NCBI RefSeq assembly: GCF_001865575.2
Contig: NZ_CP017561.2
Location: 1,240,001-1,304,000, forward strand
DNA length: 64,000 nt
Source of the DNA: Paraburkholderia sprentiae WSM5005
GTDB taxonomy: Bacteria; Pseudomonadota; Gammaproteobacteria; Burkholderiales; Burkholderiaceae
Direction of reading: 5' to 3'
The notes under the pieces were generated by a model, which was given only the letters and a program-made list of their open reading frames with translations, did not search any database and had not been told where the DNA came from. Positions 7,005 to 15,576 of this stretch are shown piece after piece. The position numbers and the translations under genes are program-made. Position 1 is the stretch's first letter; every line of letters starts with the position of its first letter.

Positions 7005-8708
7005 ATGAGACTGACCACTAAAGGCCTGTTGCTGATCGCGATCCCGGCCGTCTTCGAACTCGGCTTGCTCGCCGGCCTCGTGAAGGCGCAAGCCGACGCG
7101 ACTTTGGCGGAGCGCTGGGCGATGCATAGCGAAGAGGTGCTACACCAGGCCATGGCGATTCTCGATCCGGTGCTGTCTGAATCGGTCGCGCTGCGTGGCG
7201 CGGTGCTCGGCAACGACACGCACTTCACGACCCCGCTGGCGGTGTGGGTGGACGTCGACCGGCGCATCGACGAGCTGGCCGAACTCGTCGCCGACAGTCC
7301 CGCCCAGGTCGAGCGCGTGGTCGAGGTGCGCCAGGCGGTGCAGGCATATCGCCAGTGGTCGGACCGGATCCAGGACATGCTGCACGCCGGACGGCGCAGC
7401 GAGATTCTCGAGCGCTTCCACGATCTGGCGCGGGCCGACGTGCTCGACCATTTCCGTTTTGAGGTGACTGCATTCCAGGCCGAAGAGCGACGCCTCGATA
7501 CCTCGCGCTCGAACGCCGTCGCCGCCGTGCGCGAGCGCGAACAGACGCTGATCGTCGCGGCCGCGCTGGGTTCACTGCTGTTCGTCGCGCTCGCCATCTG
7601 GATATTCACGCGCGGCGTGCGCGGCCGGCTTGCGCTGCTGTCCGACAACGCGGGCCGGCTCGCCGGCAACGAGCCGCTCGCGCCGATCGGTGCGGGCCGC
7701 GATGAAATCGCGCGGCTCGACCTGACCTTGCACGAGACGAGCCGGCGTTTGCTCGAAGCCGAGCGCATCGAGGCGCGCTTTCACGCGGACCTCGAGCGCC
7801 GTGCCGCCGAACTCGCGCGCATCAACGAGACGCTGCGCCAGCAGACCCAGGAAAACGAAATGTTCATTTACAGCGTGTCGCACGATCTGCGCGCGCCGCT
7901 GGTGAATCTGCAGGGCTTTTCGCAGGAACTGATTCGCGCATGCGACGAGTTGCGCGACGCGGCGCGCGACTCGTCGCTCGCGATGAACACGCGCGCGCGT
8001 ATCGAGCGGATCGTCGACGAGGACATCGGCGAGGCGCTGCACTTTCTGCAGACCGCGGTGTTGCGCGCGTCGCACATCATCGACGCGCTGTTGCGGCTGT
8101 CGCGCGTCGGACGGGTCGAGTACCGGCGCCAGAAGGTCGACGTGCGCGACATCGTGCAGCGTGTCGTCGATGCGATGCAGGGCTCCATTCGCGCGCGCCG
8201 CGCGCGCGTGAGCGTGGGCGAACTGCCCGCGGTATGGGGCGATCCGACCGCGCTCGAACAGATCTTCGCGAACCTGGTCGGCAATGCGGTCAACTATCTG
8301 GACCCGGCGCGCGCGGGCCGCATCGAAATCGGCACGACGCCCGCGCCGCCTGGCGTGCATTCGCTGCGGATCTTCTACGTGCGCGACAACGGCCTCGGCA
8401 TTCCGGCGATCGCGCTGCCGCGCCTGTTCACCGCCTTCCAGCGTCTGCATGGCAATGCGGCGGCCGGCGAGGGCATTGGCCTCGCTCTCGTACGGCGGAT
8501 GGTCGAGCGGCACGGCGGGCGGGTGTGGGCGGAATCGAAGGAGAGGGTGGGCACGACGTTCTATCTGTCGCTGCCCGAGGCCGGTCCGGTTCAGGCGGCG
8601 CGCGCTGTGCGCGAGAGCGGGCACCGCGGTAACGAGGCTGGCGTCGGCGCAGGCAGCGAGTCGCCCGTGCCTTCACTCGACGCGGTGCGACGAATCAGTG
8701 TGCGCTAG
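7005..8708 (+). CDS. Membrane-bound sensor histidine kinase
   Basis: A 567-residue two-component kinase starting at ATG 7005. Helix 1 (GLLLIAIPAVFELGLLAGL, about residues 7-25) and helix 2 (LIVAAALGSLLFVALAIWIF, about 181-203) bracket a helical periplasmic domain of about 150 residues with CHASE3-like character. A HAMP-like linker follows. The phospho-acceptor box FIYSVSHDLRAPLVNLQGFS places His at about residue 293. The ATPase domain shows the N box (LVGNAVNYL, about 426), DNGLGIP (about 461) and GEGIGLALV (about 488). The sequence around the H box resembles cyanobacterial-phytochrome-type kinases. No response regulator lies next to it, so it is an orphan. Its signal is unknown. An upstream ATG/GTG would add 12 non-membrane residues and is less likely. 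Confidence 0.9.
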   Translation: MRLTTKGLLLIAIPAVFELGLLAGLVKAQADATLAERWAMHSEEVLHQAMAILDPVLSESVALRGAVLGNDTHFTTPLAVWVDVDRRIDELAELVADSPAQVERVVEVRQAVQAYRQWSDRIQDMLHAGRRSEILERFHDLARADVLDHFRFEVTAFQAEERRLDTSRSNAVAAVREREQTLIVAAALGSLLFVALAIWIFTRGVRGRLALLSDNAGRLAGNEPLAPIGAGRDEIARLDLTLHETSRRLLEAERIEARFHADLERRAAELARINETLRQQTQENEMFIYSVSHDLRAPLVNLQGFSQELIRACDELRDAARDSSLAMNTRARIERIVDEDIGEALHFLQTAVLRASHIIDALLRLSRVGRVEYRRQKVDVRDIVQRVVDAMQGSIRARRARVSVGELPAVWGDPTALEQIFANLVGNAVNYLDPARAGRIEIGTTPAPPGVHSLRIFYVRDNGLGIPAIALPRLFTAFQRLHGNAAAGEGIGLALVRRMVERHGGRVWAESKERVGTTFYLSLPEAGPVQAARAVRESGHRGNEAGVGAGSESPVPSLDAVRRISVR

Positions 8709-8747
8709 GCGTCGCCTGCTCGTGCGGTGCCGCTTGCGCCCGCCCGC

Positions 8748-9074
8748 TCAGCAACCGGCGAAAATCTGCCGCGGCCTGAGCAGTCTGCTGCCGCGCACCG
8801 ACCAGTAGCAACTGCATGCGAGCAGCACGGCAATGCCGGCCAACGATTCGATCGGCGTCGGCCGGACGCCGGCAACACCCTCGACGGCAAGCAGGCCGCG
8901 GCTGAGGATCAGCAGTGCCGCCCACAGTGCGCAAGCGGCCTGCATCAGCAGACGCGTGCCGGTCATGTGCCGCGCGCGGTCGTTGTGCGGCCAGGTGGGT
9001 GGCCGGCGGGCGCAGAAAAAAGCGATCGCCATCAGCACGATGACGAGCGTGACGGCCCAGTCGATCAGTTTCAT
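8748..9074 (-). CDS. Small integral membrane protein, function unknown
   Basis: About 108 residues from the ATG at 9074, chosen because a GGGGAG ribosome site lies about 8 bases before it and the protein then opens directly with a membrane helix (MKLIDWAVTLVIVLMAIAFF). Two more hydrophobic segments follow (LLMQAACALWAALLILSRGL and SLAGIAVLLACSCYW), giving three predicted helices joined by short basic loops. No motif or family is recognised. It converges on the histidine kinase gene, leaving only about 40 bases between the two stops, and does not appear to be part of an operon. Confidence 0.6.
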   Translation of the reverse strand: MKLIDWAVTLVIVLMAIAFFCARRPPTWPHNDRARHMTGTRLLMQAACALWAALLILSRGLLAVEGVAGVRPTPIESLAGIAVLLACSCYWSVRGSRLLRPRQIFAGC

Positions 9075-9223
9075 CAAGACAGCACTCCCCAAAGCAGCCG
9101 CGACTATAGGGAGGCGTTTTGCTTGCAACGATCAGAGGATTCTGAATTGTGGGGCGCTTTTAAGCGAGGTTGCGGCGAGCGTCGCTGCATGTCGACGCTC
9201 GCCACTGGACCGATCGGCGCGAC

Positions 9224-9805
9224 TCAGTGCTCGATCCGCGTGCCGAGCAGCACGAGGAACTGCCGCAGCCACTCGGGATGCGCGGGCCAGGCAGGCGCGG
9301 TGACGAAGTTCGCGTCGGTGATCGCGGCGTCGACGGGGATGTCGGCGTACTCGCCGCCGGCAAGCTTGACGTCGGGCGCACAGGCCGGATACGCGGAAAT
9401 GCGCTTGCCGCGGATCACGTCGGCGGCAGCAAGCAACTGCGCCGCGTGGCAGATCGCGGCGATCGGCTTGCCCGCCTCGGCGAACTGCCGCACAAGGTCG
9501 ATCACCTTTGGATTGAGCCGAAGATACTCGGGCGCGCGGCCGCCGGCGATGCCGAGCGCGTCGTATTGGTTCGGATCGACGTCGTCGAAGGTGGCGTTCA
9601 GCGTGAACTGGTGGCCGGGCTTTTCGGTGTAGGTCTGGTCGCCCTCGAAATCGTGGATCGCGGTCTTCACGCGCTCGCCCGCCTTCTTGTCCGGACAGAC
9701 TGCATCGACGACGTGGCCGACCGCCTGCAGTGCCTGAAACGGCACCATCGTTTCGTAGTCTTCGGCGAAGTCGCCGGTCAGGAACAGGATTTTCTTTGCC
9801 GCCAT
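9224..9805 (-). CDS. DJ-1/PfpI family protein
   Basis: A 193-residue protein of the DJ-1/PfpI superfamily. The start at 9805 is fixed by a GGAGG ribosome site 6 bases upstream and by the usual opening [16 protein letters not shown]. The nucleophile elbow is [14 protein letters not shown], with Cys at about residue 119 followed by His; the conserved Glu is in the FAEDYE segment. Members act as deglycases, glyoxalases, chaperones or peptidases, and the present one cannot be assigned to a single activity. It resembles the longer PfpI proteins common in Burkholderia that keep an extra segment ([15 protein letters not shown]). It stands alone, divergent from the lipoprotein gene at 10002. Confidence 0.85.
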   Translation of the reverse strand: MAAKKILFLTGDFAEDYETMVPFQALQAVGHVVDAVCPDKKAGERVKTAIHDFEGDQTYTEKPGHQFTLNATFDDVDPNQYDALGIAGGRAPEYLRLNPKVIDLVRQFAEAGKPIAAICHAAQLLAAADVIRGKRISAYPACAPDVKLAGGEYADIPVDAAITDANFVTAPAWPAHPEWLRQFLVLLGTRIEH

Positions 9806-10001
9806 CGTATGCCTCCAGTTGATCAACGGAACACCGAGATGCTGAGAGATGCTGGTCATTGCTCAGCGAGTCTACTCCATCACGTTTGACAGGACCGCGA
9901 CCGGTTTGTCGGGGCGAGTCGAAGCGGCCCTGCGGCGCAACGGCGGTATCATGAGCACCTCTTCGCCTACGCGAGCCGCCCGGCGCGGCTCCTTCCTGAT
10001 C

Positions 10002-10466
10002 ATGATTTCATCCGTTTCGTCATCGTTATTGCGCCGCGCGGCGGTCCTGGTCCTCGTATTCGGCGCGCTGGCCGCGTGCCAGAAGAACGACGCGTCGGCC
10101 GGCCAGGTCGCGGGCAAGCTCAATGACGCCGCGCAGCTCGCCGGTCAGAAGCTCGATCAGGCCGCGAGCTATGTCGGCCAGCAAGTCGATGCGACCAAGG
10201 ACGCCGCGCAGCAGAACCTCGCATCGGCCTCCGCGCCATCGATCAAGATCGACCCGGCCGCGCTCGCGTCGAGCGCGCAGGCCAACCTGCAGAACGCGGC
10301 GAGCGCGGCCAACACACAGCTCGGCAAGGCTGCGTCGATCACAGGCCAAGGACTCGAAACGGCGGGGCGCAAGCTGCAGGCCTGGTCCGCGCAGAATGCG
10401 GGCTCGTCGGCTTCGTCGAGCGCGTCGACCGATGCCGCCGACGCGCAGAAGCAGATGGACAAATGA
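10002..10466 (+). CDS. Alanine-rich putative lipoprotein
   Basis: About 154 residues from the ATG at 10002. The N-terminus (SSLLRRAAVLVLVFGALAAC) is a lipoprotein signal peptide ending in the lipobox LAAC, so the mature protein would be anchored through Cys. The rest is low-complexity, rich in Ala, Gln, Ser and Asp, with repeating helical units such as AAQLAGQKLDQAASYVGQQV that suggest an amphipathic or coiled helix in the periplasm. An alternative ATG at 9951 would precede the signal peptide with 17 extra residues and seems less likely. No function is recognised. Proteins of this look occur widely in Burkholderia. Confidence 0.65.
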   Translation: MISSVSSSLLRRAAVLVLVFGALAACQKNDASAGQVAGKLNDAAQLAGQKLDQAASYVGQQVDATKDAAQQNLASASAPSIKIDPAALASSAQANLQNAASAANTQLGKAASITGQGLETAGRKLQAWSAQNAGSSASSSASTDAADAQKQMDK

Positions 10467-10495
10467 GCCGCACCGTTCGATCCGGTTTTCGAAGT

Positions 10496-10531
10496 TTGAC
10501 TTCAGCAATAAATGTAATTAGGATGGTTACA
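10496..10531 (+). promoter_or_regulatory. Promoter and operator of the Rrf2 regulator
   Basis: A good sigma-70 promoter is visible: TTGACT at 10496-10501, a 17-base spacer, and TAGGAT at 10519-10524. Overlapping the -10 box is an imperfect inverted repeat, TGTAAT-N7-GTTACA (10513-10531). The same half-sites recur in the perfect palindrome before the downstream oxidoreductase gene. This fits autorepression by the encoded regulator, which is an inference. Confidence 0.6.
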
Positions 10532-10557
10532 CATTGCCGTTGCGGGACGGATCTGCT

Positions 10558-11019
10558 GTGAACACGAGTAGCCGGTTTGCCTTTGCCGTGCATGTGCTCG
10601 CGCTGCTGTCGTTGCAGGGCGGCGTGCCGCTGTCGTCGGAGATGATCGCGGGCAGCGTGAACACGAACGCCGTGCTCATTCGCCGGCTTCTGACCATGCT
10701 CGCCGACGCCGGTCTCACCACCTCGCAGATGGGCGCCGGTGGCGGTGCGTTGCTCGCGCGGCGGCCGGAACAGATCACGCTGCTCGACGTTTATCGCGCC
10801 GTGGAAGATGCCCGGTTGTTCGCATTGCATCGCGAGGAGCCGAATCCTGCGTGCATGGTGGGGCGCAATATCCAGAGCGTGCTGCGCGGCGTCATCGACG
10901 AAGCGCAGCAGGCGATGGAGGCGGCGCTGGCCGCACGCACGCTCGCCGATGCGACCGCCGACGTCGTGCGCTCCGAGAAGCAGCGCGAGCGCAAGCGCCG
11001 TGCTCGAGAGCACGCGTAA
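10558..11019 (+). CDS. Rrf2 family transcriptional regulator
   Basis: A 153-residue winged-helix regulator of the Rrf2 family. I use GTG at 10558 because NTSSRFAFAVHVLALLSLQG is the standard family opening; the ATT/TTG codons further upstream fall in the promoter region. The recognition helix is in TNAVLIRRLLTMLADAGLT, followed by the wing GAGGGALLARRPEQITLLDV. Only one cysteine (PNPACMVG) is present, so it lacks the three-Cys iron-sulfur cluster of IscR and NsrR. It more closely resembles YwnA/YwgB-type Rrf2 proteins that sit beside NAD(P)-binding oxidoreductases, as it does here. A Rho-independent terminator follows at 11027-11050, and matching operators lie on both sides. Confidence 0.88.
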   Translation: MNTSSRFAFAVHVLALLSLQGGVPLSSEMIAGSVNTNAVLIRRLLTMLADAGLTTSQMGAGGGALLARRPEQITLLDVYRAVEDARLFALHREEPNPACMVGRNIQSVLRGVIDEAQQAMEAALAARTLADATADVVRSEKQRERKRRAREHA

Positions 11020-11026
11020 CGATCAA

Positions 11027-11050
11027 CGGGGTGAGCGCCCCGCTTTTTTT
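11027..11050 (+). terminator. Rho-independent terminator after the Rrf2 gene
   Basis: Stem CGGGG/CCCCG (11027-11031 and 11038-11042) with a six-base loop, followed by a run of seven T (11044-11050). It separates the regulator transcript from that of the oxidoreductase. Confidence 0.75.
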
Positions 11051-11053
11051 CTC

Positions 11054-11084
11054 CTTATATGTAACTAGTCCAGTTACATATAAG
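11054..11084 (+). promoter_or_regulatory. Perfect 13-bp inverted repeat, probable Rrf2 operator
   Basis: Arms CTTATATGTAACT (11054-11066) and AGTTACATATAAG (11072-11084) are perfect inverse copies around a five-base centre. The inner TGTAACT/AGTTACA matches the half-sites in the Rrf2 promoter. It lies 22 bases before the ATG of the oxidoreductase and probably covers its promoter. Confidence 0.75.
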
Positions 11085-11106
11085 ATAACCTGAGGAGTAC
11101 GCTGAT

Positions 11107-11754
11107 ATGAGCAAGCAACTGAAGATCGCCTTGTTTGGCGCGACCGGCATGATCGGTTCGCGGATTGCCGCGGAAGCGGCGGGTCGCGGGCATCAGGTGA
11201 CGGCGCTCGTGCGCGATCCGGCGCGCGTGCCGGCCGGCGTCGCGAATCTGCATGCGTCGCAGGCCGATCTGCTCGACGCCGCGAGTGTCGGCGCGGCGGT
11301 GCGCGGTCAGGACGTCGTCGCAAGCGCGTATGCACCGCCGCAAGACGATCTCGCCACGCTGGCGCAAGCCACGCGCGCGCTGGTCGACGGTGTGCGCGCG
11401 GCCGGGTTGAAGCGCGTCGTCGTGGTGGGCGGCGCAGGTTCTCTCGAGGTCGCGCCAGGCAAGCAACTGGTCGATACCGACAGTTTTCCGGACGCGTACA
11501 AGGGCATTGCGCTCGCGCACCGCGACGCTTTGGACTACTACCGCGGCGTGACGGATCTCGACTGGACGTTTTTCGCGCCGGCCGCGCTGATCGCGCCGGG
11601 CGAGCGCACCGGCAAGTTCCGCACGGGCGTGAACACGCTCATCGTGGATGCGGAGGGCAATAGCCGCATTTCGGCCGAAGACTACGCGATCGCGTTCGTC
11701 GACGAACTGGAGCAGGGCCGCTTCATCCGCCAGCTCGCGACGCTCGCGTACTGA
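11107..11754 (+). CDS. NAD(P)-binding oxidoreductase (SDR/NmrA-like)
   Basis: A 215-residue Rossmann-fold protein. The dinucleotide loop is KIALFGATGMIGSRIAAEA near the N-terminus, followed by VTALVRDPARV, where the Arg suggests NADPH preference. Proteins of this short atypical-SDR type (YwnB/NmrA-like) reduce quinones, flavins or aldehydes, or act as redox sensors; the substrate here is unknown. The later segment VVVVGGAGSLEVAPGKQLVD is typical of the subgroup. GAGGAG lies about 9 bases before the ATG. It sits directly behind the Rrf2 gene under a perfect palindrome sharing half-sites with the Rrf2 promoter, so it is very likely the regulator's target in a redox or electrophile response. Confidence 0.85.
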   Translation: MSKQLKIALFGATGMIGSRIAAEAAGRGHQVTALVRDPARVPAGVANLHASQADLLDAASVGAAVRGQDVVASAYAPPQDDLATLAQATRALVDGVRAAGLKRVVVVGGAGSLEVAPGKQLVDTDSFPDAYKGIALAHRDALDYYRGVTDLDWTFFAPAALIAPGERTGKFRTGVNTLIVDAEGNSRISAEDYAIAFVDELEQGRFIRQLATLAY

Positions 11755-11871
11755 CGACTAGGGTACCGATTCGCCGCCTGTGCAAGCGAACTAACATTCG
11801 GTTACGCATGTCCGGGCGCGCCGGGCAAAACTGCGGCTACACTGGCGTCTGCCGTTTTCTTACGGATTGCC

Positions 11872-14670
11872 ATGCAGTCATGCCCGTCACGGCGTGAGTT
11901 CGAGGCTGCACCGTCTGGCGGCGGGCAGCAGCCGGCGATTCTCACCGCCACCCCTCTCTTCTCCGATCCCACCGCTCGCGACACTTCCAGCGGCGACACC
12001 CGCCCACGCGCGAGCGCATACGCGCGCGGCTGGTTCAGCGCGCTCCTGTGCGCCGCGCTGGTTCTGTGCCTCGGCGGGCTGCCGCGCATGGCGCAAGCCG
12101 CGGGTCCCGCGGTCGGTGCCGGCACGCCGGTGATCCCGGCGTTGCAGAGCCTGATCAACAGCGCGACGGTGAGCGCCATGCCCGCGTCGGCGGCATCGGG
12201 TGCCTCGGCGGCCGAGGCCGCGTCGGCGCCTTCGCCCGCAAGCCAGGCCGAACTCGCGCACTCGCTCGACAGCGTGATCGCGACGCTCGACAACGACCGC
12301 CAGCGCAGCGCGCTCGTCACCCAGCTGAAAAAGCTCCGCGACGTGTCGCGAAACGCCGCGCAAACCGTTGGCCCGGGCGCGCCCCCGCAACCGAGCCCGG
12401 GCCTGCTCGGCGCGATCGCGTCGGGCATCGCGTCGTTCGAATCCGACGTGCACCAGGGCCGCACGCCGGTGCGCTACTGGAGCGGGCGCGTGACCGCGGC
12501 CGGCAACGAGCTGTTCACGATCGTCTCGGGCCAGGGACGCGAGGGCTTCGGCACGATTCTGCTGGCGATGCTGGCGATGCTGGCCGGCTGGGGCGCCTGT
12601 GCCGGCGCGCTGATCTATCTGCAGCAGCGGCTGTACCGGCGCTTCGGTATCGAGCTGGTGCTGCGGCCCAATCCCACCACACTCGAGCTCGTGATCTTCG
12701 CGCTGCGCCGCGTCGGTCCGTGGATCATCGCGTTCATCGCGGCGCTGCTGTTCGTGCGGGCGATGCCCGATGCGCTCGGCCGCACGCTCGGCATGGTGGT
12801 CGCGTATGCGATCGTCGCGGGCGCGGTGTTTTCCGCGATCTGTCTGATCATGTTTTCGCTGTTCGGCTCGGGCCATCGGCGCATCGCGGTGCGCCTGCTC
12901 ATCGATCACGCGCGCCGCGTGCTGTTCGTGATCGGCGTGTGCGGCGCGCTCGGCGACGCGGCGGTCAATTACGACGTCGAGCATCAGCTCGGCACGAACC
13001 TCGCGGCGCTGATTTCGACCGCGGCCAACATGACGGCCGCCGTGCTGACCGGCTATTTCGCGCTCGCGTTCCGCCGCCCGGTCGCGCACCTGATCCGCAA
13101 CCGGCCGTACGAGCAGCGCAACGACCACAAGGCCGCGACTGATGCGTTCGACGTGCTCGCCGCGCTGTGGCATGTGCCGGTGCTGGTGCTCGCGACGGCG
13201 TCGGTGGTCGCGACGCTCGGCGGCTCCGGCTCCAGCGAAAACGTACTGCAGATCTCGATCGTCACCGCGTTGTTGCTGGTGCTGGCGTTCTTTCTGTCGG
13301 CGATCGCGCTGCGCGTGACGCGGCCGCGCAGCGCCCGCGCGCGGCGCCGCTCGCCGTACCTGACGCGGCTGCTGCGCTTTTGCGGCACGCTGCTGACGCT
13401 GTTCATCTGGCTGTTCTTCTTCGAATTCGCGGCGCGTCTGTGGGGCGTGTCGCTGGTCGCGGTGATCGAAGAGAACGTCGCCGCGCGCGGCATCGCGCAT
13501 GCGCTGACGGCGATCGTCGCGACCTTGTTCATCGCGTGGCTGCTGTGGATCCTGGTCGACACCGCGATCACCGAGGCGCTCAATCCGGGCGGTCCACGCA
13601 ACAAGGGGCGCAGCCCGAGCATGCGCGCGCGTACCATGCTGCCGCTCGTGCGCAACGTGTTGCTGGTGACGATCATGACGATCGCGAGCATCGTCACCGC
13701 GGCGAACCTCGGCATCAACGTGACGCCGCTGCTCGCGGGCGCGGGCGTGATCGGTCTGGCGATCGGTTTCGGCGCGCAGTCGCTGGTGACCGATCTGATC
13801 ACTGGTCTCTTCATCATCATCGAGGACACGATCTCGGTCGGAGACTGGATCGACGTCGACGGCGGGCATGCGGGTACGGTCGAGCATCTGTCGATTCGCA
13901 CCGTGCGGCTGCGCGACGGGCAGGGCGCGATCCACGCGATTCCGTTCTCGCAGATCAAGATCGTGAAGAACCTGTCGCGCGATTTCGCGTATGCGGTGTT
14001 CGAGGTGCGCATGTCGTTCTCCACCGATGTCGATGAGATCACGCAGTTGATCCGCGAAGTCGGCGCGGAGCTGATGGCCGATTTCCGCTACCGGCGCGAG
14101 ATGCTCGGGCCGATCGAGGTGTGGGGGCTCGACCGCTTCGATCCGAACTGGATGGTCGTCAAAGGGCAGATCAAGACGCGGCCGCTGCAGCAATGGAGCG
14201 TCGCGCGCGCGTTCAACCTGCGGCTCAAGCGCAGGATGGACGAGGCGGGCATCGAGATTCCGGTCGCGCAGATGCGGGTGTACACGTCGTCGAAGGATAG
14301 CGAGGGCGAGCCGTTGCGCGACGATGAGATGACCGGCTTCGTCGCGCCTGTGGACGCCGTTGTCGACGACAGCAGGCACGCACGTGGCGATGCGCATCAG
14401 CGGGCGCGGGACGGCGGTCACGGCAAAGCCCATGACAGGGTGCATGAACCCACGCGCGAACGAGCCCACGAAGCGGCGCACGAGCATCCGCGCGAAGCTG
14501 AGCATGAAGTGGACGTAGTGGGCCCGTCGGCGCGCGCATCGACACATGTGCCGCTTGCGCCCGCGCGTGACGTGTCGCACGAACCGCGTCCGGCGCCGGC
14601 GCCCACCGGACAGACCGCGCCGATTCCGCCGCAGATTCCGACGGCGGGTGACGTGAGCGGGAAGAGTTGA
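11872..14670 (+). CDS. Large mechanosensitive ion channel, MscS family
   Basis: A 932-residue channel protein. After an N-terminal hydrophobic segment (about residues 54-75), possibly a signal peptide, comes an Ala-rich periplasmic part, then about ten membrane helices. The last carries the MscS pore signature GAGVIGLAIGFGAQSLVTDL, followed by FIIIEDTISVGDWIDVDG of the beta domain and the C-terminal alpha/beta domain, ending near VAQMRVYTSSKD. Such channels open under membrane tension to release solutes on osmotic downshift. The extra helices mark it as one of the long YnaI/YbdG/MscK-like types. Unusual is a C-terminal tail of about 95 residues, very rich in His, Arg and Ala and then in Pro. 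The ATG at 11872 lacks a clear ribosome site, so a later start is possible. Confidence 0.9.
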   Translation: MQSCPSRREFEAAPSGGGQQPAILTATPLFSDPTARDTSSGDTRPRASAYARGWFSALLCAALVLCLGGLPRMAQAAGPAVGAGTPVIPALQSLINSATVSAMPASAASGASAAEAASAPSPASQAELAHSLDSVIATLDNDRQRSALVTQLKKLRDVSRNAAQTVGPGAPPQPSPGLLGAIASGIASFESDVHQGRTPVRYWSGRVTAAGNELFTIVSGQGREGFGTILLAMLAMLAGWGACAGALIYLQQRLYRRFGIELVLRPNPTTLELVIFALRRVGPWIIAFIAALLFVRAMPDALGRTLGMVVAYAIVAGAVFSAICLIMFSLFGSGHRRIAVRLLIDHARRVLFVIGVCGALGDAAVNYDVEHQLGTNLAALISTAANMTAAVLTGYFALAFRRPVAHLIRNRPYEQRNDHKAATDAFDVLAALWHVPVLVLATASVVATLGGSGSSENVLQISIVTALLLVLAFFLSAIALRVTRPRSARARRRSPYLTRLLRFCGTLLTLFIWLFFFEFAARLWGVSLVAVIEENVAARGIAHALTAIVATLFIAWLLWILVDTAITEALNPGGPRNKGRSPSMRARTMLPLVRNVLLVTIMTIASIVTAANLGINVTPLLAGAGVIGLAIGFGAQSLVTDLITGLFIIIEDTISVGDWIDVDGGHAGTVEHLSIRTVRLRDGQGAIHAIPFSQIKIVKNLSRDFAYAVFEVRMSFSTDVDEITQLIREVGAELMADFRYRREMLGPIEVWGLDRFDPNWMVVKGQIKTRPLQQWSVARAFNLRLKRRMDEAGIEIPVAQMRVYTSSKDSEGEPLRDDEMTGFVAPVDAVVDDSRHARGDAHQRARDGGHGKAHDRVHEPTRERAHEAAHEHPREAEHEVDVVGPSARASTHVPLAPARDVSHEPRPAPAPTGQTAPIPPQIPTAGDVSGKS

Positions 14671-14748
14671 GGCGGGCGTTTGCCGGGGGCTGTGCGACGA
14701 CGGCCGGGGTGCTCGTATTTCGCGTAACCGCGTCATCGCGCGATCACG

Positions 14749-15438
14749 TCACGTCGTGACGTGCAACCGTCGAACCAGCTCCGCCGCATCGGCTACACGC
14801 ACGGTATCGTTCACGTGCGTGCCGATCCGCGCCCCTTCGACGCCATAGATGTGCAGCGACACGGCCTGCGCATCGCTGCCGTTGCCGAGCCGATGAATCG
14901 CGCCGCGGCCGCTGCGCACGAACGACACCGCGCCGCGCTTGCGCGCCTGGGCGCGCAGCGCGCTTGCGCACTGCCGCGCGTCGTCCCATTCGAAGATCGT
15001 TTCGCGCAGCTTGCCTTCGACCACCGCGTAACCGCACCAGGTGTGGTGCGCGTGCACGGGGCTCGCCTGGCCCGGTTGCCAGACCAGCGCGGCAATCGCG
15101 TAGCGGCCTCGCGGATCAGCGATCAGCAGATGGCGCCGATAGCTGCCGGCGGAGCCTTCACGTTGCATCGGTGTGAGCAGCGCCGGGTCGGCGGCCGCCT
15201 CGGCGAGTGCGAGCCGCATGCTGCGCGCGAAAAACGTCGAATGCGACGGTTCCGGGAATGTCGCGCAGGCTTCGAAGATCGCGTCGAGCGTGTCGCACAG
15301 CCGCTCGAGCGGCGTGCGCCCGATATCGCCCTGCGTGTGCATCGGCAGCGCGGCGGCTTCAAGTCGGGCCGGGTCGGATAGCGGCTTCAGGCAGTGGGGA
15401 AGATGCGCACAAGCGGTGGCGCGAAGGTCGTCGCTCAT
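14749..15438 (-). CDS. Cysteine dioxygenase-type cupin protein
   Basis: A 229-residue cupin of the cysteine dioxygenase family, which oxidises a thiol such as cysteine or 3-mercaptopropionate to the sulfinate using non-heme Fe(II) and O2. The first metal motif is SPVHAHHTWCGYAVVEG (His at about residues 128-131) and the third His is in GRGAIHRLGN. Upstream of the cupin come about 100 helical residues, as in bacterial members. The Cys in HHTWCG aligns with a position often Cys in bacterial thiol dioxygenases. Which thiol is used cannot be told. The gene is divergent from an Lrp/AsnC regulator 138 bases away, an arrangement suggesting that the regulator senses cysteine or a related amino acid and controls this gene. 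Confidence 0.85.
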   Translation of the reverse strand: MSDDLRATACAHLPHCLKPLSDPARLEAAALPMHTQGDIGRTPLERLCDTLDAIFEACATFPEPSHSTFFARSMRLALAEAAADPALLTPMQREGSAGSYRRHLLIADPRGRYAIAALVWQPGQASPVHAHHTWCGYAVVEGKLRETIFEWDDARQCASALRAQARKRGAVSFVRSGRGAIHRLGNGSDAQAVSLHIYGVEGARIGTHVNDTVRVADAAELVRRLHVTT

Positions 15439-15478
15439 AGTTTTTATGCAGCGTGTCTGCTGCTGGTCGGCAGTTTTC

Positions 15479-15527
15479 GGTATCGATATTTATACCGGTA
15501 TGAGCGGAGAAAGAGTTTCCATATAAT
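15479..15527. promoter_or_regulatory. Divergent promoter region with palindromes between the dioxygenase and Lrp genes
   Basis: GGTAT (15479-15483) and ATACC (15492-15496) form an inverted repeat with an eight-base AT-rich centre, directly followed by a second overlapping palindrome ATACCGGTAT. On the minus strand TATAAA inside it could be the -10 box of the dioxygenase gene. On the plus strand TATAAT at 15522-15527 is a -10-like box for the regulator. Lrp-type proteins bind such degenerate AT-rich palindromes, so this is the likely operator. Confidence 0.45.
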
Positions 15528-15576
15528 TCCCCCGACCGTCAGAAAAGTAGAATAATTTCCTATTAGGGGTGGTGGT

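Noticed and set aside
11887..14736. Antisense open frame of 949 codons opposite the MscS gene
   Set aside because: Composition is dominated by Arg, His and Gln without hydrophobic or domain structure, as expected for a shadow frame in GC-rich DNA. The plus strand encodes a clear MscS channel.
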